A stretch of 64,000 nt of DNA from Kineosporia mesophila (GCF_021129235.1 NZ_JAJOMA010000013.1:62001-126000); one strand, 5' to 3'. Counted from the stretch's first letter, positions 43,070 through 52,234 are shown. Notes: a model not told the origin generated them from the sequence alone. Made by a program: numbers and translations.

Positions 43070-43612
43070 TCACTCCGAACTGTCGGCCCGGATGACACTC
43101 GTTGAGGTTCTCGCCCGCCGTTTGGCGCGAGGTACAGCAATGTCTTCGCGTGCGGCGGAATGAAAACGAGAGAGGCTTTCCAGCCAGGCATTAGTTCGTG
43201 ATCGCCAGACGTCCGCTTCGGGCGTCTCGCCAAGCCTGGCAGGGCCCTCCAGTTCCCACACCGCAGCGTTGAGACGGTTGCCGGCCTGGATCACGTCGTC
43301 CGAGCCGATTAGGACCACTCGCTCGAAACTTGAGGAGCGGTCCTGTTCAGCCGCCTGAAGGTCTTCGCGGGCCTGTTCCACGCTGCGGATCCTGCCCTCG
43401 ACGTCGGGGCCGGTCGTGGCTAGCCAGCGGGCATAGCGCGCAACGCGTTTCACGTCGGTCGTATAGGTGGCGTAAGCGTTGAACTTCGTCTCCATCCACC
43501 TCGTCGACTGTTCATGCTGGCGTCGACCCCGTTCAACCCACTGGCTCACCGCGAACGACAGGCCACCACCGATGACCACCCCGGACAGGGCGAACCACTG
43601 TTCAGCGGCCAC
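43070..43612 (-). CDS. Membrane-anchored hypothetical protein
   Basis: 180 residues. One N-terminal membrane span (WFALSGVVIGGGLSFAVSQW) is followed by a charged helical cytoplasmic part (ERGRRQHEQSTRWMETKFNA, RIRSVEQAREDLQAAEQDRS). No domain is recognised. GTG 43612 directly follows the msrA TGA with no gap, so it is in the msrA operon. The coding DNA is visibly less GC-rich than its neighbours (many A/T third positions), a sign of later acquisition. Confidence 0.65.
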   Translation of the reverse strand: MAAEQWFALSGVVIGGGLSFAVSQWVERGRRQHEQSTRWMETKFNAYATYTTDVKRVARYARWLATTGPDVEGRIRSVEQAREDLQAAEQDRSSSFERVVLIGSDDVIQAGNRLNAAVWELEGPARLGETPEADVWRSRTNAWLESLSRFHSAAREDIAVPRAKRRARTSTSVIRADSSE

Positions 43613-44302
43613 TCAGTCAGCCTTGACGCCGGTGCCGTACAGCACGCCCACGCCGATCGGGCAGGCCACACCGGTGCCGTGGTCGGGGCAGTACCCGTTC
43701 GGGTTCTTGTAGAGGTACTGCTGGTGGTAGTCCTCGGCGTACCAGAAGGTGCCGGCGTCCTGCGCCGAGCGGCCCTCGGTGGTGATGGCGCCGAAACCGG
43801 CCTTGTCGAGGGCGGCCTGGTACGTGGCCCGGGTCGACTCGAAGGCCTCACGCTGCTCGTCGGAGGTCCAGTAGAACGCCGAGCGGTACTGCGTGCCCAG
43901 ATCGTTGCCCTGACGGAAGCCCTGGGTCGGGTCGTGCGACTCCCAGAACGTCTTGAGCAGGTCCGTCAGGCTCACCTTGGCCGGGTCGAAGGCGACCAGC
44001 ACGGCCTCGGTGTGGCCGGTCTGGCTGCTGCAGGTCTCTTCGTAGGTCGGGTTCTTGGTGTAACCACCCTGGTATCCGACGGCGGTGGTGACGACGCCCG
44101 GCGTCTGCCAGAACGTCTTCTCCGCACCCCAGAAACAGCCCATGGCCAGGTAGACCACCTGCGTGCCCTCGGGCCACGGGCCCTCGAGCGGGGTACCGAG
44201 CACAGCGTGGGCGGTAGGCACGGTGAACGGGCGGCTCTCACGGCCCGGCAGCGCCTTGTCCCGCTCGACCATCGTGCTCTTCAGCCTGCTGCCGAAAATC
44301 AT
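43613..44302 (-). CDS. msrA: Peptide methionine sulfoxide reductase MsrA
   Basis: 229 residues. The catalytic Cys is in [20 protein letters not shown]; other signatures are [33 protein letters not shown] and [20 protein letters not shown]. It reduces methionine-S-sulfoxide in proteins. ATG 44302 has AGGAGGAG 8 nt upstream; the longer frame to 44362 is not conserved. It is divergent from the cystathionine gamma-enzyme gene. The linked 43070 gene follows in the same operon. Confidence 0.94.
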   Translation of the reverse strand: MIFGSRLKSTMVERDKALPGRESRPFTVPTAHAVLGTPLEGPWPEGTQVVYLAMGCFWGAEKTFWQTPGVVTTAVGYQGGYTKNPTYEETCSSQTGHTEAVLVAFDPAKVSLTDLLKTFWESHDPTQGFRQGNDLGTQYRSAFYWTSDEQREAFESTRATYQAALDKAGFGAITTEGRSAQDAGTFWYAEDYHQQYLYKNPNGYCPDHGTGVACPIGVGVLYGTGVKAD

Positions 44303-44443
44303 CGCCGAACTCCTCCTGCTTGCTCCGGGCGGAACGATCGGTCCCGCACCCTCATGCCTCAACCAAGTCTGGCCCCGATCCGTTCCCGGCGCCGGGCGTG
44401 CTCGGGGACAGAACTGTCGGCGCGCGGTAGTAGCTTGGTCGCC

Positions 44444-45688
44444 GTGAACGAGCCGAACCCGACGTCCGGAAGTCCCCGCTGGTCAGAGGCAGGGTTCTCG
44501 ACCCGTGCCATCCACGTGGGCTCCGAGGCGGATCCGGCCACCGGTGCGGTGGTCACCCCGATCTACCAGACCTCCACCTACGCCCAGGACGGCGTCGGAG
44601 GCCTGCGGCAGGGCCTGGGCCAGGGGTATGAGTACTCTCGATCCGGTAACCCCACCCGCACGGCCCTCGAAGACTGTCTGGCCGCACTCGAGGCGCCGGA
44701 CGGTTCGGCCCGTGGTTTCGCCTTCGCCTCCGGCCTCGCCGCGGAAGACGCGGTGCTGCGCTCGCTGCTGCGCCCGGGCGACCACCTGGTGATCCCCGAC
44801 GACGCCTACGGCGGCACCTACCGCCTGGTGGCCCGGGTCGCCGAGCCCTGGGGGGTGCGGCACACGCCCGCCTCCCTGGTCGACGTCGACGCCGTCCGCG
44901 CGGCCATCGAGCCCGGCAAGACCCGCCTGGTCTGGGTCGAGACGCCGACCAACCCGCTGCTGTCCGTCGCCGACATCGCCGCCCTGGCGGATGTCGCGCA
45001 CGAGGCGGGGGCCTTGCTGGTCGTCGACAACACCTTCGCCACGCCGTACCTGCAGCAGCCACTCAGCCTCGGCGCCGACATCGTGGTGCACTCCACCACC
45101 AAGTACTGCGGAGGGCACTCCGACGTCGTGGGGGGCGCCGCGATCGTGTCCGAGCGGGCGTCCGCCCCGTGGATGGCGGGCATCGCGGGTCTGGGTGACA
45201 ACGCCGCCGAGCGCATCGGTTTCAACCAGAACTCGATGGGTGCCGTGGCCGGCCCGTTCGACGCCTGGCTGGTGCAGCGGGGTCTCAAGACCCTCGCCGT
45301 GCGCATGGAGCGGCACTGCGACAACGCCGAGAAGATCGTCGAGATGCTGCGCCAGCACCCGAAGGTCACCCGCGTGCTCTACCCCTCGCTCGACGACCAC
45401 CCCGGTCACAAGGCCGCGACCGAGCAGATGCGTCGCTACGGCGGGATGGTGTCGTTCCAGGTCGCCGGCGGCAAGGAGGCCGCCCTCGAGGTCTGCCGCA
45501 AGACCGGGGTGTTCACCCTGGCCGAGTCGCTCGGCGGCGTCGAGTCGCTGATCGAGCACCCCGGCCAGATGACCCACGCCTCGGTGGCCGGGTCCGCGCT
45601 CGAGGTGCCGGACGACCTGATCCGCGTCTCGGTCGGCCTGGAAGACGCGGCCGACCTGGTGGCCGACCTGGAGCAGGCGCTGGGCTGA
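44444..45688 (+). CDS. metB: Cystathionine gamma-synthase / gamma-lyase
   Basis: 414-residue fold-type I PLP enzyme of the Cys/Met metabolism family. The PLP lysine is in [20 protein letters not shown], with [40 protein letters not shown] and the C-terminal [20 protein letters not shown]. Synthase and lyase cannot be told apart by motif; the M. tuberculosis relative, as I recall, does both. With cbs at 22482 it supplies transsulfuration between homocysteine and cysteine. GTG 44444 is the family-consistent start; the frame extends upstream to 43514 as a shadow. Confidence 0.92.
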   Translation: MNEPNPTSGSPRWSEAGFSTRAIHVGSEADPATGAVVTPIYQTSTYAQDGVGGLRQGLGQGYEYSRSGNPTRTALEDCLAALEAPDGSARGFAFASGLAAEDAVLRSLLRPGDHLVIPDDAYGGTYRLVARVAEPWGVRHTPASLVDVDAVRAAIEPGKTRLVWVETPTNPLLSVADIAALADVAHEAGALLVVDNTFATPYLQQPLSLGADIVVHSTTKYCGGHSDVVGGAAIVSERASAPWMAGIAGLGDNAAERIGFNQNSMGAVAGPFDAWLVQRGLKTLAVRMERHCDNAEKIVEMLRQHPKVTRVLYPSLDDHPGHKAATEQMRRYGGMVSFQVAGGKEAALEVCRKTGVFTLAESLGGVESLIEHPGQMTHASVAGSALEVPDDLIRVSVGLEDAADLVADLEQALG

Positions 45689-45748
45689 GGCAGGTTCCGC
45701 CGGTCATTCACGCCTGGCGCGGGGATGACCGGGATCGACCCCGTTCCC

Positions 45749-45798
45749 GTCCGTGATCAGGCAAGATCTCCCCAGCGAGACTCTGCATGATCACGGAC
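45749..45798. repeat. GTGATCATGCA-ended palindromic element, copy 2
   Basis: 15-bp outer arms (45749-45763/45784-45798) with one mismatch, CCGTGATCA[G/T]GCA, and a 20-nt centre with TCTC/GAGA pairing. It shares the outer-arm sequence with the element at 28220 and lies in the gap before the MutL-like gene. Confidence 0.8.
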
Positions 45799-45856
45799 GA
45801 GAGTGGTCGTCCACCCGCGCCGGTCGCTGGTGGACACCGCACCGGGCAGGAGGCCG

Positions 45857-47368
45857 ATGCTGGAACTGGTGGTCTGTGTGGACGTCGGATCGACGTTCAC
45901 CAAGGCGGTACTGGTCGATGTCGACGCCGGGCGGTTGCTGGGTACGGCCCAGCACCCGACCACCCTGCCCGACGTGATGACGGGCATCACCGCGGCCCGT
46001 GACGAGCTCGCCGCTGCGGTGGAAGCCGGTACGGATGCCGGGTGGATTTCGCAAAGTGCTTCCGGGAAAAGCGTTCCGGATGACGTGGCGGACCCGAAAG
46101 GCGTGGCGGGCCCGGATGGCGTGGCGGGCCCGGATGGCGTGGCGGGCCCGCAGCGTCCAGCGCACGCGGAGCCCTCTCCCGGATCGCTGAGCGCCGACGA
46201 GGTGCGGGCCGCGGACCTGCTGGCCTGTTCCAGCGCCGGAGGCGGACTGCGGCTGGCCGTGGTCGGGCACGAGCGCCTGGTCACTGCGGAAGCCGGTCAG
46301 CGGGTGGCGCTCTCGGCCGGGGGCCGGGTCGTGCACCTGAGCTCGGGCAGACTCACACCCGACGGAGTGCGGGAGTTGCGAGAGGCCCGTCCCGACCTGA
46401 TCGTGCTCACCGGCGGCACGGACGGTGGCAACGCGGACGTGGTCCTCCACAACGCCCGTCGCATCGGTATCGCGCGGATTCCGGTGCCTGTGGTGCTGGC
46501 CTGCAACCGCGACGCCGCCGAGGAAGCGGCCGGAGAACTGCGTCGCCGGGGGCGTTCGGTGACCGTCACGGCCAATGTGCTGCCCAGCATCGGCACCTTC
46601 GATCCCGGCCCGGCCCGCGAGGCGATCCGGGAGGCCTTCCTCGATCATGTGATCGGAGGGAAAGGGTTGTCGCGTAAAGGCTCCCGAATTAATGGACGAT
46701 CCTTTCGCCAGTTGGTGCGGTCCCCGACCCCCGACGCTGTACTCACCGGGGTCGAGGCGCTCGCGGAAGGACGTGGTCTGCTGCTGGTGGACGTCGGCGG
46801 GGCCACGACCGACGTCTACTCGGTGCTCCCGGCGGACAAGGCGGGTTCCGGAGCGGCCGCCGCGGGTGACTGGCTGTCCGCACGCACCGTCGAGGGCGAT
46901 CTGGGGGTGAGGTCGGGGGCGCTCGGCGTGGTCCGGGCGGCGCTGGCCGAAGTACTGATCGACGACGAAGAGGCCCAGCGGCTGCGCGATTACGCGTCGG
47001 GCCTGATTGTGGCCGGTGAATTGGCTCCCGCCCATGAGCTGGACGTGATGCTGGCCCGGCTCGCGGTTCTGGTGGCGGTGCGTCGTCACGGCCGGGCGTC
47101 GCGGCCGGGCGGGGATCCACGGCCCCTGCGGGACGTGGGGCTCGTGGTGGGCAGCGGGGGAGTGCTGCGGCACGCACGCGAAGGGGAGCTGACGGGCGTC
47201 CTCAAACCGATCGTTGCCGACCACGCCGGTGGGTGGGCCGTCCCCGAGAAGGCGGGACTGGCCGTCGACGCGCGGTACGCGCTCTTCGCGGCCGGGTTGC
47301 TGCAAGGGCGGGCGGATCCCGGGGCGGTGCGCCGGCTGGCCGCGGCGGGGCTAGAACAGCTGCCCTGA
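45857..47368 (+). CDS. MutL/GlmL-family actin-like ATPase (glutamate-mutase-associated type)
   Basis: 503 residues with ASKHA folds: phosphate-1 motif VVCVDVGSTFTKAVLVDVDA at the N-terminus and phosphate-2 motif LLLVDVGGATTDVYSVLPAD at ~310-330; LIVLTGGTDGGNADVVLHNA and GLVVGSGGVLRHA are family-typical. GlmL-type proteins are thought to assist B12-dependent aminomutases, but no mutase subunit or cobalamin gene is present. AGGAGG precedes ATG 45857. Residues ~68-115 are a low-complexity insertion with an 18-bp DNA repeat (VAGPDG copies). Confidence 0.85.
   Translation: MLELVVCVDVGSTFTKAVLVDVDAGRLLGTAQHPTTLPDVMTGITAARDELAAAVEAGTDAGWISQSASGKSVPDDVADPKGVAGPDGVAGPDGVAGPQRPAHAEPSPGSLSADEVRAADLLACSSAGGGLRLAVVGHERLVTAEAGQRVALSAGGRVVHLSSGRLTPDGVRELREARPDLIVLTGGTDGGNADVVLHNARRIGIARIPVPVVLACNRDAAEEAAGELRRRGRSVTVTANVLPSIGTFDPGPAREAIREAFLDHVIGGKGLSRKGSRINGRSFRQLVRSPTPDAVLTGVEALAEGRGLLLVDVGGATTDVYSVLPADKAGSGAAAAGDWLSARTVEGDLGVRSGALGVVRAALAEVLIDDEEAQRLRDYASGLIVAGELAPAHELDVMLARLAVLVAVRRHGRASRPGGDPRPLRDVGLVVGSGGVLRHAREGELTGVLKPIVADHAGGWAVPEKAGLAVDARYALFAAGLLQGRADPGAVRRLAAAGLEQLP
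46085..46156 (+). repeat. 18-bp in-frame tandem repeat
   Basis: Four units of GTGGCGGGCCCGGATGGC-type sequence (46085, 46103, 46121, 46139); the middle two are identical. Encodes VADPKG-VAGPDG-VAGPDG-VAGPQR inside the MutL/GlmL-like protein. Confidence 0.92.
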
Positions 47369-47453
47369 TCGACAGAGCGCATCCGTCGATCGACGGTCCG
47401 TGGTAAGTCACGGTGCCGAATCGCCCACACCGGGCACTATTGGACGGGTGAGT

Positions 47454-48698
47454 ATGGAGCAGGACGACCCGACCCGGGTGCGCCCGGACGAACTCCCGCA
47501 CGGCCTGCGGGTGAGTGCCGCCTGGGCGTGGCGCGTGTTGCTCATCGCCGGCACGGTCTACCTGCTCTGGCGCATCTTCTCGCAGTACCAGGTGATCTTC
47601 GTACCGCTGCTGCTGGCCCTGATGCTGTCGGCGCTGCTCAAGCCGGTCCACCGGGCGCTGTCTCGCGACGACGACAAGGCCGGGCTGCCCAACGCGGCGG
47701 CGGCCCTGCTGACGGTGCTCCTGACCATCGTGTTCGTCTCCGGCCTGATGGCGCTGATCGGCCAGCAGGCGGTCAGCGGTTTCGACGACCTGCGCGACGA
47801 CGCCGCCGACGGCCTGACCGAACTCCAGGACCAGCTCGCCTCCAGCCCGCTGAACCTGACCAGCGACCAGCTCGACCAGTACGTGAAGTCGTTGCAGCAG
47901 AGCATCCGGGGCAACGGTGGCAGCGACATCGTGTCGGGGGCGCTGGAGGTCACGAACACCGCGGGCCACGTGTTCACCGGCATCTTCATCGTGCTGTTCG
48001 CCACCTACTTCTTCCTCTCCGGCGGCGACCGCATGTGGGCCTGGGTGGTGGGGCTCTTCCCCGCCCGCACCCGCCACCGGGTACGGGGTTCGGGCGTGCG
48101 GGCCTGGGCCACGCTCACGGCCTATGTGCGTGCGACGGTGATCGTGGCGATCGTCGACGGTGCCGGTGTGGGGATCGGCGCGGCCGTCCTGGGTGTGCCG
48201 CTGGCGATCCCCCTGGGCATGGTGGTCTTCATCGGCGCCTTCGTGCCGATCGTCGGTGCCCTGGTGTCGGGAGCGGCGGCGGTGCTCGTGGCCCTGGTCG
48301 CGGTCGGCTTCGTGAAGGCCGTGATCATGCTGCTGATCGTCATCGCCGTGCAGCAGCTGGAAGCGCACGTGCTGCAGCCGTTCCTGCTCGGACGGGCAGT
48401 GCGGGTGCATCCGCTGGCCGTGATCATCGCGATCGCGGCCGGGGTGCTCCTGGCGGGCATCATCGGCGCGCTCTTCGCCGTGCCGTTCGTGGCCGTGGTG
48501 AACGTGATCGGTGAGTACCTGGCGGGCCGTGATCCGGATGAGCCGCACGAGCATCCGACTGAGGACGAGGTCGGGCCCCTGGCGGACGGGTCCAGGAACG
48601 CTGACGAGGACAACGAGGACAACGAGGCAGCCGACCGGGAGACCTGGAACGACACCGACGAGGACGAGGCGCCCACCGACAACCGCACGTCGGGATAA
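47454..48698 (+). CDS. AI-2E family transporter (PerM/YdiK/TqsA type)
   Basis: 414 residues with about eight membrane segments: two near 35-90, one at ~100, a central soluble helix-rich segment (GLTELQDQLASSPLNLTSDQ), then a bundle from ~170 to 345. GIFIVLFATYFFLSGGDRMW and FIGAFVPIVGALVSGAAAVL are family signatures. Members export autoinducer-2 or act as Na+/H+ antiporters, so the substrate is not settled. The tail (~355-414) is very acidic (EDNEDNEAADRETWNDTDED). ATG 47454 has GGACGGG at 5 nt; GTG 47448 is an alternative. Confidence 0.88.
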   Translation: MEQDDPTRVRPDELPHGLRVSAAWAWRVLLIAGTVYLLWRIFSQYQVIFVPLLLALMLSALLKPVHRALSRDDDKAGLPNAAAALLTVLLTIVFVSGLMALIGQQAVSGFDDLRDDAADGLTELQDQLASSPLNLTSDQLDQYVKSLQQSIRGNGGSDIVSGALEVTNTAGHVFTGIFIVLFATYFFLSGGDRMWAWVVGLFPARTRHRVRGSGVRAWATLTAYVRATVIVAIVDGAGVGIGAAVLGVPLAIPLGMVVFIGAFVPIVGALVSGAAAVLVALVAVGFVKAVIMLLIVIAVQQLEAHVLQPFLLGRAVRVHPLAVIIAIAAGVLLAGIIGALFAVPFVAVVNVIGEYLAGRDPDEPHEHPTEDEVGPLADGSRNADEDNEDNEAADRETWNDTDEDEAPTDNRTSG

Positions 48699-48751
48699 AC
48701 GCGTTCGGCTACCCGCGGGTTTTCCCGGCGGGACTTTTGCTGCCCCAATGC

Positions 48752-48784
48752 CGGACGGCCGGTCCTGGAAAGACCGGCCGTCCG
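48752..48784. terminator. Bidirectional terminator between AI-2E transporter gene and greA
   Basis: Perfect 13-bp stem (48752-48764 with 48772-48784) and 7-nt loop, centred between convergent stops at 48698 and 48813. Confidence 0.8.
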
Positions 48785-48812
48785 TTGTACCTGGCGAAAT
48801 CGGGGATCGAGG

Positions 48813-49304
48813 TCAGCCGGTGAAAGGCTTCGCCTCGAGAATCTTCACCGAGACATCGCGGCCGTTCGGTGCCTTGTACGAGACGGTGTCACCGACCTTG
48901 TGACCCGCGATCGCGGCCCCCAGCGGGCTCTTCTCGCTGTACACGTCGAGGTCGGTGTCGCCGGCGACCTCGCGGCTGCCGAGCAGGAAGGTCATCTCCT
49001 CACCGGCCAGGTCGACCGTGACCACGCTGCCGGAGGCCACCGAGCCGTTGCCGGCCTTGGCCTCGCCGACCTGCGCGGTCTCGAGGAGCTGACGCAGCTG
49101 GCGGATGCGGGCCTCCATCTTGCCCTGCTGGTCCTTGGCCGCGTGGTAGCCGCCGTTCTCCTTCAGATCGCCCTCGGCCCGGGCGGCTTCGATCGTCTTC
49201 GCGATGTCGACCCGTCCCTCGCCCGAAAGATATTCGAGCTCATTCTTCAACCGGTCATAGGCGTCTTGTGTCAGCCATGCGACAACAGCACCGGTCTCGC
49301 TCAC
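48813..49304 (-). CDS. greA: Transcription elongation factor GreA
   Basis: 163 residues. N-terminal coiled coil (WLTQDAYDRLKNELEYLSGE through KMEARIRQLRQLLETAQV) with the acidic tip residues in ARAEGDLKENGGYHAAKDQQ that enter the RNA polymerase secondary channel, and a C-terminal FKBP-like domain (VDLAGEEMTFLLGSREVAGD, YSEKSPLGAAIAGHKVGDTV). It rescues backtracked polymerase by stimulating transcript cleavage. GTG 49304 has GGAG 7 nt upstream. The order greA-DUF4307-mca is conserved in mycothiol-making actinobacteria. Confidence 0.95.
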   Translation of the reverse strand: MSETGAVVAWLTQDAYDRLKNELEYLSGEGRVDIAKTIEAARAEGDLKENGGYHAAKDQQGKMEARIRQLRQLLETAQVGEAKAGNGSVASGSVVTVDLAGEEMTFLLGSREVAGDTDLDVYSEKSPLGAAIAGHKVGDTVSYKAPNGRDVSVKILEAKPFTG

Positions 49305-49540
49305 GGGGCATCTCCAAATCTGGTCGCATTGAGGTCGCACATTCTGCGGCGACGGCGTCCGGGACGAAACACTTGAGTTTAACAAGAAAGCCCGGACGAT
49401 CAGTGCACGGTGTGACGGCGCAGGGTGACCACCGGTTCCTCGTCCGTTGCGCCGTCACCGGTACCGTCTCACGGAATACCGCGGTGAACAGGGTCTGAAT
49501 CCCCAGAGATCGCCCCGGATCCACGACCCGGGGCGGGCCG

Positions 49541-49975
49541 TCATCCGGCCAGGCAGCTGACGACCTCGCCGGCCGTAGCCTCCTCGCTGGTGGGAACCGT
49601 CACGGTCATCCGGACCCGGTTGTCGTCGTCACCCTGCACCTCGACGTCCCGCAGGCCGACCTCGGACTTCAGCGCGTTCAGGGCGTGCAGGGTGCAGACG
49701 GCCCGGTCGGCGCCGCGGTGCAGTTGCACGTCGAACGTGATCACCACCTCGGAGGCCGACTTCACCGCGAAGCTGTGGTCCTGCCAGGTCACCTGGTCGC
49801 GGTCGAGCACCGTGGCCCAGAAGACGAAGGCGACCGCGAGCGCGGCGGCGGCCGCCAGCAGCCCGAACGCCAGTCCCCGGCGGGGGGTGCGGCGTCGCCC
49901 GTACCGCTCCGCCAGGGCGTCGTCGGGGGAGGGTTCGGTGGCCGGTGGTGTCACGGTCTTCCTCTGGTTCGTCAT
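49541..49975 (-). CDS. DUF4307 membrane protein
   Basis: 144 residues: a basic cytoplasmic N-terminus (AERYGRRRTPRRG), one membrane span (LAFGLLAAAAALAVAFVFWA), then an extracytoplasmic beta-rich domain with two cysteines (CTLHALN, VVSCLAG) that may pair as a disulfide. Matches DUF4307, the gene invariably found between greA and mca (Rv1081c-like). Function unknown. Confidence 0.88.
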   Translation of the reverse strand: MTNQRKTVTPPATEPSPDDALAERYGRRRTPRRGLAFGLLAAAAALAVAFVFWATVLDRDQVTWQDHSFAVKSASEVVITFDVQLHRGADRAVCTLHALNALKSEVGLRDVEVQGDDDNRVRMTVTVPTSEEATAGEVVSCLAG

Positions 49976-50197
49976 GAGCCTGGGTCAAGGCGGTCAGGGG
50001 CAGGCAGGGCGGTCGGGGCCGGTCGGGGTCGGTTCGGGGCCGGTTCGGGGCGTGGTCCGGGAATGCCCCGGCGTCCGACATGATTGTGCTCGTCGATCGG
50101 GTTGCCCGTGTCGGCGGGGGAGTGACCGACGCGCGCCCGCATCCAGATCGACATCGACCGAGCACCGACCAAACACTCACCATCAGGAGGACCCGGC

Positions 50198-51082
50198 ATG
50201 GCCGAGCAGCTCAGGCTCATGGCGGTGCACGCGCATCCCGACGACGAGTCCAGCAAGGGAGCGGCGACACTCGCCCGCTACGTGGACGAGGGCGTCGACG
50301 TCCTGGTGGTCAGTTGTACCGGTGGCGAACGCGGCGACGTGCTCAACCCCCAGCTTCAGGGCAGCCCCGAGGTGGAGCGTGATCTGCCGGAGCTGCGCCG
50401 CAAGGAGATGGCGACCGCCGCGGCCGCGCTCGGCGTGAAGCACCACTGGCTCGGCTTCGTCGACTCGGGCCTGCCCGAGGGCGACCCGCTGCCGCCGCTG
50501 CCCGGGGGCTGCTTCGCGTTGCAGCCGCTGGAGGTGGCCTCGGCCCCGCTGGTGCGCCTGGTGCGCGAGTTCCGCCCGCACGTGATCACCACGTACAACG
50601 AGCTGGGTGGCTACCCGCACCCCGACCACATCATGACCCACAAGGTGTCGGTCGAGGCCTTCGAGGCGGCCGGTGACCCGACCCGCTACGAGGACAGCGG
50701 CGAGCCCTGGACCCCGCTGAAGCTCTACTACGACGTGGGATTCTCCACCGCCCGGATGATGGCGTTCCACGAGGCGCTGATCGCGATGGGCAAGGAGTCG
50801 CCGTTCCTGGACTGGATGAAGCGCCGCGAGAGCCCCGACAGCCCGCCGGAGCGCAAGATCACCACCCAGGTCAACATCGTCGGCTGGATGGACCGCCGCG
50901 ACACCGCCCTGCGGGCGCACGCGACGCAGATCGACCCGGACGGCTGGTTCTTCGCCATCCCGAACGACGTGCAGGCGAACGTGTGGCCGACGGACGACTT
51001 CGAGCTGGCGCGTAGTCTGGTCGACACGGAACTGCCGGAGGACGACCTGTTCGCCGGCATTCGCGATCGGGCGAAGGTCTGA
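50198..51082 (+). CDS. mca: Mycothiol S-conjugate amidase Mca
   Basis: 294-residue zinc metalloenzyme of the LmbE/PIG-L fold. Metal ligands are in MAVHAHPDDESSKGAATLAR and GGYPHPDHIMTHKV; also VVSCTGGERGDVLNPQLQG. Mca cleaves mycothiol conjugates of electrophiles to release mercapturic acids and GlcN-inositol. It differs from the deacetylase MshB by features such as the lysine-bearing SSKGAAT loop (family knowledge). ATG 50198 follows AGGAGGACC. Its presence implies that the organism makes mycothiol. Confidence 0.95.
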   Translation: MAEQLRLMAVHAHPDDESSKGAATLARYVDEGVDVLVVSCTGGERGDVLNPQLQGSPEVERDLPELRRKEMATAAAALGVKHHWLGFVDSGLPEGDPLPPLPGGCFALQPLEVASAPLVRLVREFRPHVITTYNELGGYPHPDHIMTHKVSVEAFEAAGDPTRYEDSGEPWTPLKLYYDVGFSTARMMAFHEALIAMGKESPFLDWMKRRESPDSPPERKITTQVNIVGWMDRRDTALRAHATQIDPDGWFFAIPNDVQANVWPTDDFELARSLVDTELPEDDLFAGIRDRAKV

Positions 51083-51099
51083 CGAGCTAGGGAACTGAT

Positions 51100-51447
51100 G
51101 TGGCGACGGTGTTTTCTTCGGCCGTGATGGCGGTCTCGGGTCTGGCGAGTTCGACCCAGCCCGACGCGATTCGCACCCCCGACGCGGACACCGTCTCGCC
51201 GGGTTTCGCCGGCTTCCTGGCCGTGTTCTTCATCGCGGTGGCCACCGTGCTGCTGATCCGCAGCATGACCAAGCACATGCGCAAGGTGAAGTTCATGGCC
51301 GACCAGGTGGAGCGCACCGAGGCCGAGGCCGCCGGGTCTGCTGTCGCAGCTGGCGCCCCGGCCGGGCCGGGCTCAGCCCCGGCCGGCACTCCCCCCGAGG
51401 CCGCGAGCACCCAGGCCGCGAGCACCCAGGCCACGAGCCAGGGCTAG
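51100..51447 (+). CDS. Small membrane protein downstream of mca
   Basis: 115 residues with one membrane span (FAGFLAVFFIAVATVLLIRS), then a basic helix MTKHMRKVKFMADQVERTEA and an Ala/Pro tail ending in a 15-bp DNA repeat (STQAASTQA). It corresponds by position to the small gene between mca and the DUF255 gene in mycobacteria (Rv1083, from memory). GTG 51100 is 18 bp after mca. Its last 75 bp overlap the coding end of the convergent GDPD gene. Confidence 0.8.
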   Translation: MATVFSSAVMAVSGLASSTQPDAIRTPDADTVSPGFAGFLAVFFIAVATVLLIRSMTKHMRKVKFMADQVERTEAEAAGSAVAAGAPAGPGSAPAGTPPEAASTQAASTQATSQG

Positions 51448-52230
51448 CCCGCCCACCACGTCGTCGACGACCAGCGCGTCGACCCCGGCCGCGGCCAGTT
51501 CCGCGGCCGGTCCCATGGGCGGTGACCAGGCCAGCACCTGCACCCCGGCCCGGTGCGCGATGTCGATCGCGTAGCCGGCCGGGCGGTGGTGCGGTGCCGA
51601 GTCGGTGCCGTTCGGGCCCAGCGACTTCCAGTGCACCGACAGCACCTCCACGCCCAGGTGCGCGGCGGCCGGCACGGCCTTGCGCATCGGGAACGAGATC
51701 CAGGTGATCAGCCCCCGGGGCACCCCCGGCAGTTCCTCGCCGACGAACAGCAGGGACGCCGGGTCGAACGAGGTCACGACCACCGGGCGCTTGCCGCGCT
51801 GGGCGTCGAGCACCGGCAGCAGCAGCGCCGTGGTGTCTTCCGAGGGCTTCAGCAGGGCGTCCTCGAGCGCGGTCTTCACGTCGAAGATCACCCCGACGCC
51901 GTCCGGCACCACCTCGAGCAGATCGCCCAGCGCGAGCAGACCGGCCTGACGGGCGTCGTCGCTGCTCAGGTCCGAGACGAAACGGCCGTCGTCCACCCCG
52001 ACACTGGGCCAGTGGTGCACGAAGAGCCCACCGTCGCGGGTCCGGCGCACGTCGACCTCGAGCCACGGCACCTCGTGCCGTAGGGCCTCGCGGTAGGCCG
52101 GGAGCGAGTTCTCCGGCCAGCCCTCGACGTTCTTACCGAAACCGCGGTGCGAGGCGATCGCCAGCCCGGGCCCGAAGGGGCCCGGGGGCGACGGCGCCGG
52201 GGTGCTCTGTTCCGTCATGGGATCGATCAT
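51373..52230 (-). CDS. Glycerophosphodiester phosphodiesterase family protein
   Basis: 285 residues, TIM-barrel GDPD. Active-site His/Arg in AIASHRGFGKNVEGWPENSL, Glu/Asp in EVPWLEVDVRRTRDGGLFVH, the second His in HHWPSV, plus VGVIFDVKTAL and AGVQVLAWSP. It releases glycerol-3-phosphate from glycerophosphodiesters and could act on teichoic-acid-like polymers given the adjacent TagF-like gene, whose stop is 4 bp upstream. ATG 52230 has GGTGAG upstream. The C-terminal ~25 residues (GLGARGLGARGLG) come from the repeat shared with the convergent gene. Confidence 0.88.
   Translation of the reverse strand: MIDPMTEQSTPAPSPPGPFGPGLAIASHRGFGKNVEGWPENSLPAYREALRHEVPWLEVDVRRTRDGGLFVHHWPSVGVDDGRFVSDLSSDDARQAGLLALGDLLEVVPDGVGVIFDVKTALEDALLKPSEDTTALLLPVLDAQRGKRPVVVTSFDPASLLFVGEELPGVPRGLITWISFPMRKAVPAAAHLGVEVLSVHWKSLGPNGTDSAPHHRPAGYAIDIAHRAGVQVLAWSPPMGPAAELAAAGVDALVVDDVVGGLALARGLGARGLGARGLGGSAGRG
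51397..51441. repeat. 15-bp tandem repeat coding on both strands
   Basis: Three units of (C/G)AGGCCGCGAGCACC at 51397, 51412 and 51427, the last diverged. Read + they give ASTQA-type residues in the small membrane protein; read - they give GLGAR in the GDPD tail. Confidence 0.9.
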
Positions 52231-52234
52231 CGCC

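Noticed and set aside
42985-43233. 82-residue minus-strand frame downstream of the membrane-anchored gene
   Set aside because: It overlaps the better-supported 43070-43612 gene in another frame and has no ribosome site or family resemblance.
46640-46660. Further copy of the GATCATG palindromic element
   Set aside because: The match is a few bases inside the MutL-like coding sequence without inverted arms.
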